Shown here one piece after another: positions 1 through 7,425 of a DNA stretch of 64,000 nt. The notes below the pieces were generated by a model. That model was not told the DNA's origin. It saw only the letters and a list, made by a program, of their open reading frames with translations, and did not search any database. The position numbers were made by a program, and so were the translations under genes. Origin of the DNA: Mycobacterium sp. GA-2829 (GTDB lineage: Bacteria > Actinomycetota > Actinomycetes > Mycobacteriales > Mycobacteriaceae); assembly GCF_001499965.1 (NCBI RefSeq), contig NZ_LQIT01000006.1, positions 62,001 through 126,000 on the forward strand, in the 5' to 3' direction. Positions within the stretch are counted from its first letter, which is position 1. The number at the start of each line of letters is the position of its first letter.

Positions 1-341
1 TGGCCGCCGGGATCGGGTTGGCCGTCGGCCTGCTCACCCCGGTGCCCGCCGCGGGCTTCGTGGCGTTGATGCTGGTCGCCGCGTGGACCGTGCACCGCGC
101 CAACGGGTTCTTCATCGTCAAGGAGGGCTGGGAGTACAACCTGGTGCTGGCCGCCGCGGCCGTCGCCATCCCCGCCATCGGACCCGGCAAGCTCAGCCTG
201 GACTACGCGCTGTTCCACGGCACCGGGGTATGGGATCTGGTGTCGGGCTGGTGGGGTCTGGCGATCGCGCTGATCCTCGGGTTGGCCGGGGGTATCGGCC
301 AGTTGGCGATCTTCTACCGCCCGCCGGCCAAGACCGGGTGA
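1..341 (+). CDS. DoxX-family membrane protein, C-terminal part
   Basis: The reading frame is open from the left edge of the window, so only the last ~113 residues are present and the true start lies outside. The visible part has three or four hydrophobic segments separated by short loops with GLLTPVPAAG and ANGFFIVKEGWEYN, the pattern of DoxX/SURF4-like small integral membrane proteins. The motif NGFF...GWEYN is typical of the region between the second and third helices in actinobacterial DoxX proteins. Function of this branch is not established; some DoxX proteins are linked to thiol redox stress. A long perfect hairpin follows the stop codon within six bases. A second DoxX protein is encoded at 26109-26651. 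Confidence 0.8.
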   Translation, partial: AAGIGLAVGLLTPVPAAGFVALMLVAAWTVHRANGFFIVKEGWEYNLVLAAAAVAIPAIGPGKLSLDYALFHGTGVWDLVSGWWGLAIALILGLAGGIGQLAIFYRPPAKTG

Positions 342-346
342 CGTTT

Positions 347-412
347 CGCGCGAGCAGACACAGATTCGCGCTCTCGGGCCGCGGATCACGCGAATCTGTG
401 TCTGGTCGCGCG
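347..412. terminator. 24-bp inverted repeat (hairpin) after DoxX
   Basis: Arms 347-370 and 389-412 are reverse complements except for one base pair, with an 18-nt loop; the core is AGACACAGATTCGCG. It starts six bases after the DoxX stop. There is no T tract, as is usual for mycobacterial intrinsic terminators. Its sequence resembles a palindrome seen often between mycobacterial genes, so it may belong to a dispersed palindromic family rather than be a unique terminator. Confidence 0.55.
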
Positions 413-437
413 GAGATGACCCAACCCGTTCCGCGCA

Positions 438-455
438 ACTAGAACACGTTCTAGT
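438..455. promoter_or_regulatory. KstR-type operator
   Basis: The arms ACTAGAAC (438-445) and GTTCTAGT (448-455) form a perfect 8-bp inverted repeat with a 2-bp spacer. The inner 14 bp (440-453) match the published KstR consensus TNNAACNNGTTNNA exactly. KstR is the TetR-family repressor of upper sterol catabolism in mycobacteria and rhodococci and is released by 3-oxo-cholestenoyl-CoA. The site ends only nine bases before the ATG of the DUF3556 gene, so it must overlap the promoter or the transcript start. The following transcript may be leaderless or have a very short leader. Confidence 0.8.
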
Positions 456-464
456 CTTTGGGGC

Positions 465-2222
465 ATGGGATTTCTCAAGCCCGACATGCCCGTCGTCGAC
501 TTCGAAGAGTGGAACAAGGGCACCCGCTCCGAGAAGATCCGCCCGATGGCCCGGCACTGGGCCGAGGTCGGGTTCGGCACGCCCGTGGTCATGCACCTGT
601 TCTACGTGGTCAAGATCCTGCTCTACGTCCTCGGCGGCTGGTTGTTCGCGCTGGCCACCCCGGGTATCGACGGGTTCACCAACGTCGCCCAGTGGTGGAC
701 CGAACCCATCGTGTTCCAGAAGGTCGTGCTGTTCACGATGCTGTTCGAGGTGGTCGGCCTCGGCTGCGGCTTCGGTCCGCTCAACAACCGGTTCTTCCCG
801 CCGATGGGGTCGATCCTCTACTGGTTGCGGCCCGGCACCATCCGGCTGCCACCGTGGCCAGGCCGGGTACCGCTGACCAAGGGCGACACCCGCACTCCCT
901 TCGACGCGGCGCTCTACGGGGCGCTGCTCGTCGTCCTGCTCGTCGCGCTTTTCTCCGGCGGGACCGGTCCGGTGCCCGCACTCGGCACGACGGTCGGCGT
1001 GCTGCCGCTGTGGCAGATCTGGACCGTGCTCGGGCTGCTCGCGGTACTCGGGCTGCGCGACAAGGTGATCTTCCTGGCCGCTCGCGGTGAGGTGTACGGC
1101 TCGTTCACCGTCGCGTTCCTGTTCGTCGGCCACGGCGTGGACATGCTGCTGGCCGCCAAACTCGTCTGCGTCGCGATCTGGGTGGGCGCGGCCACCTCGA
1201 AGCTCAACAAGCACTTCCCGTTCGTGATCTCGACGATGATGTCGAACAATCCGCTGATCCGCACGAAGTGGCTCAAGCGCAAGTTCTTCGAGAACTTCCC
1301 CGACGATCTGCGGCCGGGCCGGATCTCGCGGGTCATTGCGCATTTCAGCACCGCGATCGAGATGTTGGTGCCGTTGGTGCTGCTGTTCAGCCACGGCGGC
1401 TGGCCGACCGCGATCGCGGCGTTCGTGATGCTGGTTTTCCACTTCGGCATCCTGTCGGCGATCCCGATGGGCGTGCCGCTGGAGTGGAACGTCTTCATGA
1501 TGTTCAGCGTCGTGACGCTGTTCGTCGGCCACGCCGACCTCGGCCTGTCCGAGATGAGCACGCCGCTGCCGGTGGTGCTGTTCGCCGTGCTGGCCGTCAC
1601 CGTCGCGCTGGGAAACCTGTTCCCGCGCAAGGTCTCCTTCCTGCCCGGGATGCGGTACTACGCGGGTAACTGGGACACCACGTGGTGGTGCATCAAACCG
1701 TCGGCGAACGAGAAGATCGAGCGCGGGCTCGTCGCGATCGCCAGCATGCCCGCCTCCCAACTGGAGAAGGTCTACGGCAGCCCCGAGCAGGCGATGATCT
1801 ACCTGTACAAGGGATATGCGTTCCGCGGCTTCAATTCTCACGGCAAGGCGCTGCTGACCCTGGTGCACAACGCGCTCGCCGGACGCAACGAGGACGACTA
1901 CGTCATCACCGAGGGTGAGCGCCTCTGCAGCACCGCGGTCGGCTGGAACTTCGGCGACGGCCACATGCACAACGAGCAGTTGATCGCCGCGATGCAGGAG
2001 CGCTGCCAGTTCGAACCGGACGAGGTGCGCGTCATCCTCCTCGACGCCCAGCCCATCCACCGGCAACGCCAGGAGTACCGGTTGGTCGACGCCGCCACCG
2101 GAGAGTTCGAACGCGGCTACGTCAACGTGGCGGACATGGTGACCGGGCAGCCGTGGAGCGACGACATCGCGGTGCATGTGACGTGGCGGGAGGGCGTCAG
2201 CCCATCACGTCGCGGACCTTGA
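465..2222 (+). CDS. DUF3556 transmembrane protein, predicted KstR regulon member
   Basis: This 585-residue protein has about ten hydrophobic segments between residues 40 and 400, followed by a soluble C-terminal domain of roughly 185 residues. The opening MGFLKPDMPVVDFEEWNKG and the loop NRFFPPMGSILYWLRPGTIR are features I associate with the DUF3556 family of mycolic-acid bacteria. No enzymatic function is established. The start ATG at 465 is the only good one; no strong ribosome-binding site precedes it, consistent with a short or absent leader. A perfect KstR-type operator lies just upstream, linking the gene to sterol or cholesterol-derived metabolism. The last 26 bases overlap the end of the convergent GntR gene. 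Confidence 0.85.
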   Translation: MGFLKPDMPVVDFEEWNKGTRSEKIRPMARHWAEVGFGTPVVMHLFYVVKILLYVLGGWLFALATPGIDGFTNVAQWWTEPIVFQKVVLFTMLFEVVGLGCGFGPLNNRFFPPMGSILYWLRPGTIRLPPWPGRVPLTKGDTRTPFDAALYGALLVVLLVALFSGGTGPVPALGTTVGVLPLWQIWTVLGLLAVLGLRDKVIFLAARGEVYGSFTVAFLFVGHGVDMLLAAKLVCVAIWVGAATSKLNKHFPFVISTMMSNNPLIRTKWLKRKFFENFPDDLRPGRISRVIAHFSTAIEMLVPLVLLFSHGGWPTAIAAFVMLVFHFGILSAIPMGVPLEWNVFMMFSVVTLFVGHADLGLSEMSTPLPVVLFAVLAVTVALGNLFPRKVSFLPGMRYYAGNWDTTWWCIKPSANEKIERGLVAIASMPASQLEKVYGSPEQAMIYLYKGYAFRGFNSHGKALLTLVHNALAGRNEDDYVITEGERLCSTAVGWNFGDGHMHNEQLIAAMQERCQFEPDEVRVILLDAQPIHRQRQEYRLVDAATGEFERGYVNVADMVTGQPWSDDIAVHVTWREGVSPSRRGP

Positions 2223-2982
2223 CGTCCTCGAGTCCCTGCAACAGCAGGGCGCGCGCGGTGTCGAGGTGTTTCCGCCAGTGCGCCTCGGCGCCCGCGCCGT
2301 CGCCGGAGCGCATCAGCTGCAGCAGCCGGCGGTAGGACCGCATCAACTTCTCGTAGTCGGCCTTCGACGGCGGGTTGCTCTCCTTCATCGCGAACGCCGT
2401 GTGGCGGACCGTGATCTCGTGGAGCATGCCGGCCATGATCGTCAGCGTGGCGTTTCCGGAGAGCTCGACCATGCGGCGGTGGAAGTCGCCGGTGGTCTCG
2501 GCGAGCCGGCCGTCCTGCCAGCTCTGCACGACGTGTTCGTCGAGGGTCTGCTCGAGTTCGTCGAACGCCGCGGTGTCACCGCCCTCGGTCAGCAGCCGCA
2601 CGGCCATCGGTTCGATACCCGACCGTGCGGTCATCACGTCGGCGATCGTCGCGCCGGACAGTTCCAGCAGCAGACCCGCCGGGCGCGCCACGATCTCCGG
2701 TCCGGGCACCCGCACCCGCGCGCCCGTCCGCGAACCGCGGCGGACCTCGACGAGGCGTTCGGATTCGAGCACCCGCACCGCTTCGCGCAGCGTCGGGCGG
2801 CTGACGCCGAAGTGCGCCATCAACTCGGCCTCGTTGGGCAGGAAGTCGCCCTCTTTGAGCTTGCCGTCGACGACCATGCGGCGCAGGGTGCCCGCGACCA
2901 GCTCCGCCGTCTTGGGGGAGCGCACCGTCGTCGCCGAGGGACTGGCCCCGATCATGGGAGCCAGCGGGGGCGTACGAGCCAC
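2197..2982 (-). CDS. FadR-subfamily GntR transcriptional regulator
   Basis: A 261-residue regulator with an N-terminal GntR winged helix (LPNEAELMAHFGVSRPTLRE, with LVEVRRGSRTG in the wing) and a C-terminal all-helical FCD-type ligand domain containing the metal-binding type signature DFHRRMVELSGN and a later H (ITVRHTAF). FadR-type regulators sense acyl-CoAs or small organic acids. A longer frame begins with GTG at 3003, but the GTG at 2982 is preceded by GGGAGG with a 4-nt spacer, so I chose it. The gene is divergent from the thiolase/hydratase/acyl-CoA dehydrogenase operon starting at 3161, making that operon its likely target together with itself. Its 3' end overlaps the DUF3556 gene convergently. 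Confidence 0.88.
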   Translation of the reverse strand: MARTPPLAPMIGASPSATTVRSPKTAELVAGTLRRMVVDGKLKEGDFLPNEAELMAHFGVSRPTLREAVRVLESERLVEVRRGSRTGARVRVPGPEIVARPAGLLLELSGATIADVMTARSGIEPMAVRLLTEGGDTAAFDELEQTLDEHVVQSWQDGRLAETTGDFHRRMVELSGNATLTIMAGMLHEITVRHTAFAMKESNPPSKADYEKLMRSYRRLLQLMRSGDGAGAEAHWRKHLDTARALLLQGLEDVKVRDVMG

Positions 2983-3011
2983 CTGACCTCCCGGTTGAGT
3001 CACGCCGACTG

Positions 3012-3101
3012 GTTGTCAGCTGTACAACTCAGTAAACCATCTGCCGAGGCGCTTTCGATGCAGGCCGACCCCACCAACCAGTAGGTTGACCTAGTAAACC
3101 T
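3012..3101. promoter_or_regulatory. Divergent promoter region with two imperfect palindromes
   Basis: The space between the GntR gene and the beta-oxidation operon contains GTTGT(n7)ACAAC at 3012-3028 and AGGTT(n9)AACCT at 3083-3101. Either could be a GntR-family operator, since FadR-type sites are short inverted repeats, but neither matches a specific published consensus that I can name. The thiolase ribosome-binding site AAGGAG lies at 3148-3153, well placed for the ATG at 3161. Confidence 0.3.
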
Positions 3102-3160
3102 TGTGCTCTACCGTCGTGTCCAAGTGTGTGAGCGGTATCCGACTTCGAAGGAGAAGTGAC

Positions 3161-4318
3161 ATGGCTGAAGCCGTCATCGTCGAGGCTGTACGGTCGCCCG
3201 TCGGCAAGCGCAACGGGGCACTGGCGGGGGTCCACCCGGCCGAACTGTCCGCACAGGTGCTCAACGGTCTGGTGCAGCGTGCGGGTGTGGACCCGGCACT
3301 GGTCGACGACGTCATCTGGGGCTGCGTCATGCAGGCCGGCGAGCAGGCCCTCGACATCGCGCGCACCGCGGTGCTCTCCGCCGGCTGGCCCGAGACCGTT
3401 CCCGGTGTGACCGTCGACCGCCAGTGCGGTTCCAGCCAGCAGTCGCTGCACTTCGCCGTCGCCGGTGTGGTGGCCGGGCACTACGACGTGGTCGTCGCGG
3501 GCGGCGTCGAGTCGATGACGCGCACCCCGATGGGCTCCTCGCTGGCCAACGGCGGCAACCCCTACGGCGAATCGTTCAAGGCCCGCTACGACAAGACCCC
3601 GAACCAGGGTGTCGGCGCCGAGATGATCGCCGAGCAGTGGGGCTTCAGCCGCACCGAACTCGACGAGTTCTCGCTGCGCTCGCATGAGAAGGCCGCCGCG
3701 GCACAGGATTCCGGTGCCTTCAAGGACCAGATCGTCGGCATCGAGACCAAGGACGCCGACGGCAACGACACCGTCGTGCTCGAAGACGGCGGTATCCGCC
3801 GCGGTGGCACCGTCGAGTCGATGGCCAAGATCAAGCCTGCGTTCAAGGAGGGCGGCGTCATCCACGCCGGCAACTCCAGCCAGATCTCCGACGGTGCGGC
3901 GGCGCTGCTGCTCATGTCCGCCGAGAAGGCCAAGGAACTCGGCCTCAAGCCGCTGGCCAAGGTGCACACCGCGGTCCTCGCCGGTGCCGATCCGGTCATC
4001 ATGCTGACCGCCCCGATCCCGGCCACCCAGAAGGCGCTGAAGAAGTCGGGTCTGAGCCTCGACCAGATCGGTGCGTTCGAGGTGAACGAGGCCTTCGCGC
4101 CCGTTCCGATGGCCTGGCTCAAGGACATCGGCGCCGACGTGGAGAAGCTCAACCCCAACGGTGGCGCCATCGCGCTCGGCCATCCGCTCGGCGGCTCCGG
4201 CGCGCGCATCCTGACCACGCTGCTGTACCACATGCGCGACAACGGCATTCAATACGGCCTGCAGACCATGTGTGAAGGCGGCGGCCAGGCCAACGCCACC
4301 ATCCTCGAGCTGCTGTGA
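3161..4318 (+). CDS. Acetyl-CoA C-acyltransferase (beta-ketothiolase)
   Basis: A 385-residue thiolase that cleaves 3-ketoacyl-CoA with CoA, the last step of a beta-oxidation turn. The nucleophilic cysteine is Cys89 in DRQCGSSQQ; the active-site His341 lies in ALGHPLGGSG and the second cysteine Cys371 in MCEGGGQAN. Length is normal for the family. It closely resembles my recollection of mycobacterial FadA3, but this is from memory, so no symbol is given. The ATG at 3161 has AAGGAG seven bases upstream; longer frames upstream lack such a site. It is the first gene of an operon with the enoyl-CoA hydratase, whose GTG start overlaps the stop codon (GTGA), and is probably controlled by the divergent GntR regulator. 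Confidence 0.93.
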   Translation: MAEAVIVEAVRSPVGKRNGALAGVHPAELSAQVLNGLVQRAGVDPALVDDVIWGCVMQAGEQALDIARTAVLSAGWPETVPGVTVDRQCGSSQQSLHFAVAGVVAGHYDVVVAGGVESMTRTPMGSSLANGGNPYGESFKARYDKTPNQGVGAEMIAEQWGFSRTELDEFSLRSHEKAAAAQDSGAFKDQIVGIETKDADGNDTVVLEDGGIRRGGTVESMAKIKPAFKEGGVIHAGNSSQISDGAAALLLMSAEKAKELGLKPLAKVHTAVLAGADPVIMLTAPIPATQKALKKSGLSLDQIGAFEVNEAFAPVPMAWLKDIGADVEKLNPNGGAIALGHPLGGSGARILTTLLYHMRDNGIQYGLQTMCEGGGQANATILELL

Positions 4319-5121
4319 CCGATACGAGCGAAAAGGCAACGGCCCCCGCCGCTCTCACCGAGCGGCGGGGTAATGTCCTGATCATCACGCTCAACCGGCC
4401 CGAGGCCCGCAACGCCGTCAACGGCGCGGTGAGCACCGCCGTCGGCGATGCGCTGCAGCAGGCGCAGGACGATCCCGAGGTGCGCGCGGTCGTGCTCACC
4501 GGCAGCGGGCCGTCGTTCTGCGCGGGCGCCGACCTCAAGGCGATCTACCGGCGCGAGAACCTCTTTCACCCCGAACACCCGGAGTGGGGCTTCGCCGGTT
4601 ACGTCCACCACTTCATCGACAAGCCGACCATCGCCGCGGTCAACGGCACCGCACTCGGCGGCGGCACCGAACTGGCACTGGCCAGCGATCTGGTGGTCGC
4701 CGAGGAGCGTGCGAAATTCGGTCTGCCGGAAGTGAAACGGGGCCTGATGGCCGCCGCGGGTGGGGTGTTCCGCATCGTCGACCACCTGCCGCGCAAGGTG
4801 GCGATGGAGCTGCTGTTCACCGGTGAGCCGATGACGTCGGCCGATGCGCTGAAGTGGGGTCTGATCAACGAGGTGGTGCCCGACGGCACCGCACTCGACG
4901 CGGCACTGGCGCTGGCCGAACGCATCACTGTCAACGCCCCGCTCGCGGTGTGGGCCAGCAAGCGCGTGGCCTACGGCGCCGACGACGGCGTGATCGCCGC
5001 CGAGGAAACCTCATGGGACCGCTCCGGGCGCGAGATGCGCACGGTGCTCAAGTCAGACGACGCCAAGGAGGGGCCGCTGGCCTTCGCCGAGAAGCGTCAA
5101 CCGGTCTGGAAAGCGAAGTAG
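4315..5121 (+). CDS. Enoyl-CoA hydratase (crotonase family)
   Basis: A 268-residue crotonase that hydrates trans-2-enoyl-CoA. The oxyanion-hole loops are SFCAGADL (about 67-74) and ALGGGTEL (113-120). Both glutamates required for hydratase activity appear conserved: Glu119 in GGGTEL and Glu139 in FGLPEVKRG, 20 residues apart as in the classical enzyme. The GTG start overlaps the thiolase stop by four bases (GTGA), so translation is probably coupled, and the next gene begins six bases after its stop. It supplies the step between the downstream acyl-CoA dehydrogenase and the upstream thiolase; only a 3-hydroxyacyl-CoA dehydrogenase is missing from the operon. Confidence 0.92.
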   Translation: MTDTSEKATAPAALTERRGNVLIITLNRPEARNAVNGAVSTAVGDALQQAQDDPEVRAVVLTGSGPSFCAGADLKAIYRRENLFHPEHPEWGFAGYVHHFIDKPTIAAVNGTALGGGTELALASDLVVAEERAKFGLPEVKRGLMAAAGGVFRIVDHLPRKVAMELLFTGEPMTSADALKWGLINEVVPDGTALDAALALAERITVNAPLAVWASKRVAYGADDGVIAAEETSWDRSGREMRTVLKSDDAKEGPLAFAEKRQPVWKAK

Positions 5122-5127
5122 GAGAAG

Positions 5128-6270
5128 ATGAAGCGAACGATCTACGACGCCGAACACGAGGCGTTCCGCGAGACCGTCAAGGAGTACATCGAGCGTGAGC
5201 TCGTGCCCAACCACGACAAGTGGGAGAGCGAGCGGATCGTCGACCGGTCGGCGTACACCGCGGCGGGCAAGTACGGGCTCATCGGGTTCAACATGCCGGA
5301 GGAGTTCGGCGGCGGCGGTTCGGACGACTTCCGGTTCAACGCGATCATCGACGAGGAGATCGCCAAAGCCGGCGTCCACGGACCGGCGCTGAGCCTGCAC
5401 AACGACGTCGTCGGGCCCTACTTCAAGGACCTGACCAACGACGAGCAGAAGCAGCGCTGGCTGCCCGGTATCGCCAGCGGCGAGACGATCATCGCCGTCG
5501 CGATGACCGAACCCGGCGCCGGCAGCGACCTCGCGGGCATCCGCACCTCCGCGGTGCGCGACGGCGACGACTGGATCATCAACGGCTCCAAGACCTTCAT
5601 CTCGTCGGGCATCAACTGCGACCTGGTCGTCGTGGTCGCGCGCACCGATCCCGAAGCCGGACACAAGGGCTTCTCGCTGTTCGTGGTCGAGCGCGACATG
5701 GAGGGCTTCAGCCGCGGCCGCAAGCTCGACAAGATGGGCTTGCACAGCCAGGACACCTCAGAGCTGCACTTCGAGAACGTCCGCGTGCCGAACGCCAACC
5801 TGCTGGGCAAGGAGGGTCGGGGGTTCTACCACCTGATGACCAACCTGCCGTCGGAGCGGCTGTCGATCGCGATCTCCGCGATCGCCGGTGCCCGTGCGGT
5901 GTTCGACGAGACGCTGCAGTACAGCAAGGACCGCAAGGCGTTCGGTCAGCCGATCGGCAGCTTCCAGCACAACCGGTTCCTGCTCGCCGAGATGGAGACC
6001 GAGCTCGAGGTCACCGAGACCTACATCGACCGCTGCCTGCAGGGCGTCGTCGACGGTGAGCTGACCGCCGTCGAGGCCGCCAAGGCCAAGTGGTGGGCCA
6101 CCGAGGTCGCCAAGAAGGTCGTCGACCAGTGCGTGCAGTTGCACGGCGGCTACGGCTACATGTTGGAGTACCGCGTGGCGCGGGCCTACGTCGACGGCCG
6201 CATCCAAACGATCTTCGGTGGCACCACCGAGATCATGAAGGAGATCATCGGGCGCGACCTCGGCGTCTGA
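5128..6270 (+). CDS. Acyl-CoA dehydrogenase
   Basis: A 380-residue flavoprotein of the acyl-CoA dehydrogenase family (FAD-dependent alpha,beta-desaturation of acyl-CoA). Recognisable blocks are AMTEPGAGSD, the FAD loop DWIINGSKTFISSG, RKAFGQPIGSFQ, QLHGGYGYMLEY and the C-terminal FGGTTEIMKEIIGR. The MCAD-type base before GT is a glycine here (FGGTTEI), so the base is probably Glu261 in VFDETLQYSKDRKAFG, the position used by long-chain acyl-CoA dehydrogenases. That favours long-chain substrates, which is an inference. The ATG at 5128 follows TAGGAGAAG. Last gene of the operon; two hairpins follow. Confidence 0.92.
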   Translation: MKRTIYDAEHEAFRETVKEYIERELVPNHDKWESERIVDRSAYTAAGKYGLIGFNMPEEFGGGGSDDFRFNAIIDEEIAKAGVHGPALSLHNDVVGPYFKDLTNDEQKQRWLPGIASGETIIAVAMTEPGAGSDLAGIRTSAVRDGDDWIINGSKTFISSGINCDLVVVVARTDPEAGHKGFSLFVVERDMEGFSRGRKLDKMGLHSQDTSELHFENVRVPNANLLGKEGRGFYHLMTNLPSERLSIAISAIAGARAVFDETLQYSKDRKAFGQPIGSFQHNRFLLAEMETELEVTETYIDRCLQGVVDGELTAVEAAKAKWWATEVAKKVVDQCVQLHGGYGYMLEYRVARAYVDGRIQTIFGGTTEIMKEIIGRDLGV

Positions 6271-6284
6271 CCCTTCCCTCGCAC

Positions 6285-6328
6285 CATTCGGCGCGGTCTC
6301 GCTTTTGCGAACGAGACCGCGCCGAATG
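6285..6328. terminator. 17-bp perfect inverted repeat after the beta-oxidation operon
   Basis: Arms 6285-6301 and 6312-6328 (core CGGCGCGGTCTCG / CGAGACCGCGCCG) pair perfectly with a 10-nt loop. It begins 15 bases after the acyl-CoA dehydrogenase stop. No T tract follows. Position between convergent genes supports a terminator. Confidence 0.6.
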
Positions 6329-6356
6329 CGTTTGCTACTCGGGTTCCCTTACTCCG

Positions 6357-6413
6357 CGAGCGTGCGTGTTCGTCCGCCCGGCGCGGCGGGTCACGGCAGT
6401 AAGCGCACGCTCG
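6357..6413. terminator. Second inverted repeat abutting the convergent gene
   Basis: Arms CGAGCGTGCG (6357-6366) and CGCACGCTCG (6404-6413) are perfectly complementary with a 37-nt loop. The right arm touches the stop codon of the minus-strand NTF2-like gene, so it may serve as that operon's terminator. Confidence 0.4.
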
Positions 6414-6926
6414 TCAGTGGGAGGACGACGGTGGTCCTAACCCGCGAACAGCGAGCAACTCACTGATCCGGTCGGCGCCCCACCCGACTTCCCAGAGGCA
6501 GCAGATCTCGGGTGTGAAGCCGATGCGGGCCAGCCGCCACTCGCCGTGCACGCGGTGAAAATTGTCGCGGTAGCGTCCGGCCACCAGCCACGCCGAGCCG
6601 TCCACTGTCATCGGATGCCAGCTGACCCACTGCCCGATCGCGAACTCCCGGTGGTCGTCGACCTTGATCTGCTCGCTGCCCAGGAAGCACAACGAGAACG
6701 TGACGCGCCCTAGCAGATCAGTCAGTTCGGAGAAACCCCACGACCTCTGCAAAGGCGCTGCCACGTCGACGGTCAGTGAGGCGAGCGCCGGAGGCGGTGG
6801 AGCGGACGCGAGCCGTCCGTCGTTGACGGCTTCGTCCACACTGCGGACGAACGCCATCTTCGCGTTCGATATGGCGACGGTGTCCTCCAGCTGGAGCACA
6901 CGCGTATTGAGGTGGTTGTCGGTCAT
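6414..6926 (-). CDS. NTF2/SnoaL-like protein (third of three in the operon)
   Basis: A 170-residue soluble protein. It opens with a helix around RVLQLEDTVAISNAKMAF, followed by predicted strands including FAIGQWVSWHPMTVDGSAW and a final pair ending WRLARIGFTPEICCLWE. The helix plus cone-shaped sheet fits the NTF2/SnoaL-like superfamily, whose members are cyclases, dehydratases, isomerases or ligand binders. The start ATG at 6926 is preceded by AGGAGACAA. It is the last gene of a minus-strand operon with the ABC importer, 19 bases after the preceding NTF2-like gene, to which it is probably paralogous. The substrate cannot be read from the sequence. Confidence 0.75.
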   Translation of the reverse strand: MTDNHLNTRVLQLEDTVAISNAKMAFVRSVDEAVNDGRLASAPPPPALASLTVDVAAPLQRSWGFSELTDLLGRVTFSLCFLGSEQIKVDDHREFAIGQWVSWHPMTVDGSAWLVAGRYRDNFHRVHGEWRLARIGFTPEICCLWEVGWGADRISELLAVRGLGPPSSSH

Positions 6927-6945
6927 TGGGTTGTCTCCTGGATCG

Positions 6946-7425
6946 TCATGCGGTTTGGTCGACGACCTTCGCGCCGCGCACCCATCCGTACAGCGCGGGG
7001 GTGATCAAGTGGATTCGTTGTCGCCACCTCGCCGTCAATGGCGTTGCCGTCGTGTGGTCGTGCGTGATGGTGTGGGTGAAGGCGCCGAAGTGAGCCACCC
7101 CGCCCAGCACGGGGGCTTCCAGACCGTAGCCGTGGACGACGGGTGTGTCGGCAGTGCCGCCCACTTCCTCGAGGTTGGTGAATATGTGCAGGGTGAAGTC
7201 CGCCACCAGTCCCTCGAAGAACCGGCGGATGTCGTCGATACCCGTGAACGTCTCGTCCTCCGAGGAGAACTCGCCGTCGTGGTGCCATCCGGCGGTCGCC
7301 ATGTCGGCGTCGTAGGGTCCGTCGTCGCACGCGACGCCGGCGGCAGCGACACCCGTCTTCGCGGCGAGCAAGTTCTCCAAACGGACGATCCGCGCTTCCA
7401 AAGCGGAACAGCCATCAGACGGCAA
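6946..7425 (-). CDS. NTF2/SnoaL-like protein (second of three)
   Basis: A ~159-residue protein with an N-terminal helix ALEARIVRLENLLAAK and then a predicted NTF2-like cone fold (EDETFTGIDDIRRFFEGL, HFGAFTHTITHDHTTATP, WRQRIHLITPALYGWV). The start was chosen as TTG at 7425, because GGAGG sits six bases upstream; an ATG nearby (7415) is in the wrong frame. The start overlaps the 3' end of the upstream ATP-binding protein gene by 11 bases, so it is translationally coupled to the transporter. Histidines in the HTITHDH stretch could be catalytic or ligand-binding, but this is a guess. Exact function unknown. Confidence 0.72.
   Translation of the reverse strand: MPSDGCSALEARIVRLENLLAAKTGVAAAGVACDDGPYDADMATAGWHHDGEFSSEDETFTGIDDIRRFFEGLVADFTLHIFTNLEEVGGTADTPVVHGYGLEAPVLGGVAHFGAFTHTITHDHTTATPLTARWRQRIHLITPALYGWVRGAKVVDQTA

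Noticed and set aside
83..438. Open frames overlapping the DoxX end and hairpin
   Set aside because: Shadow frames of a GC-rich gene; no start signal and odd Arg/Pro composition.
914..1630. 238-codon minus-strand frame inside the DUF3556 gene
   Set aside because: Antisense to a clear membrane protein, Ser/Thr-rich, no ribosome-binding site and no domain.
3029..4339. 436-codon antisense frame over the thiolase gene
   Set aside because: Antisense to an unmistakable thiolase; composition is typical of GC-rich shadow translation.
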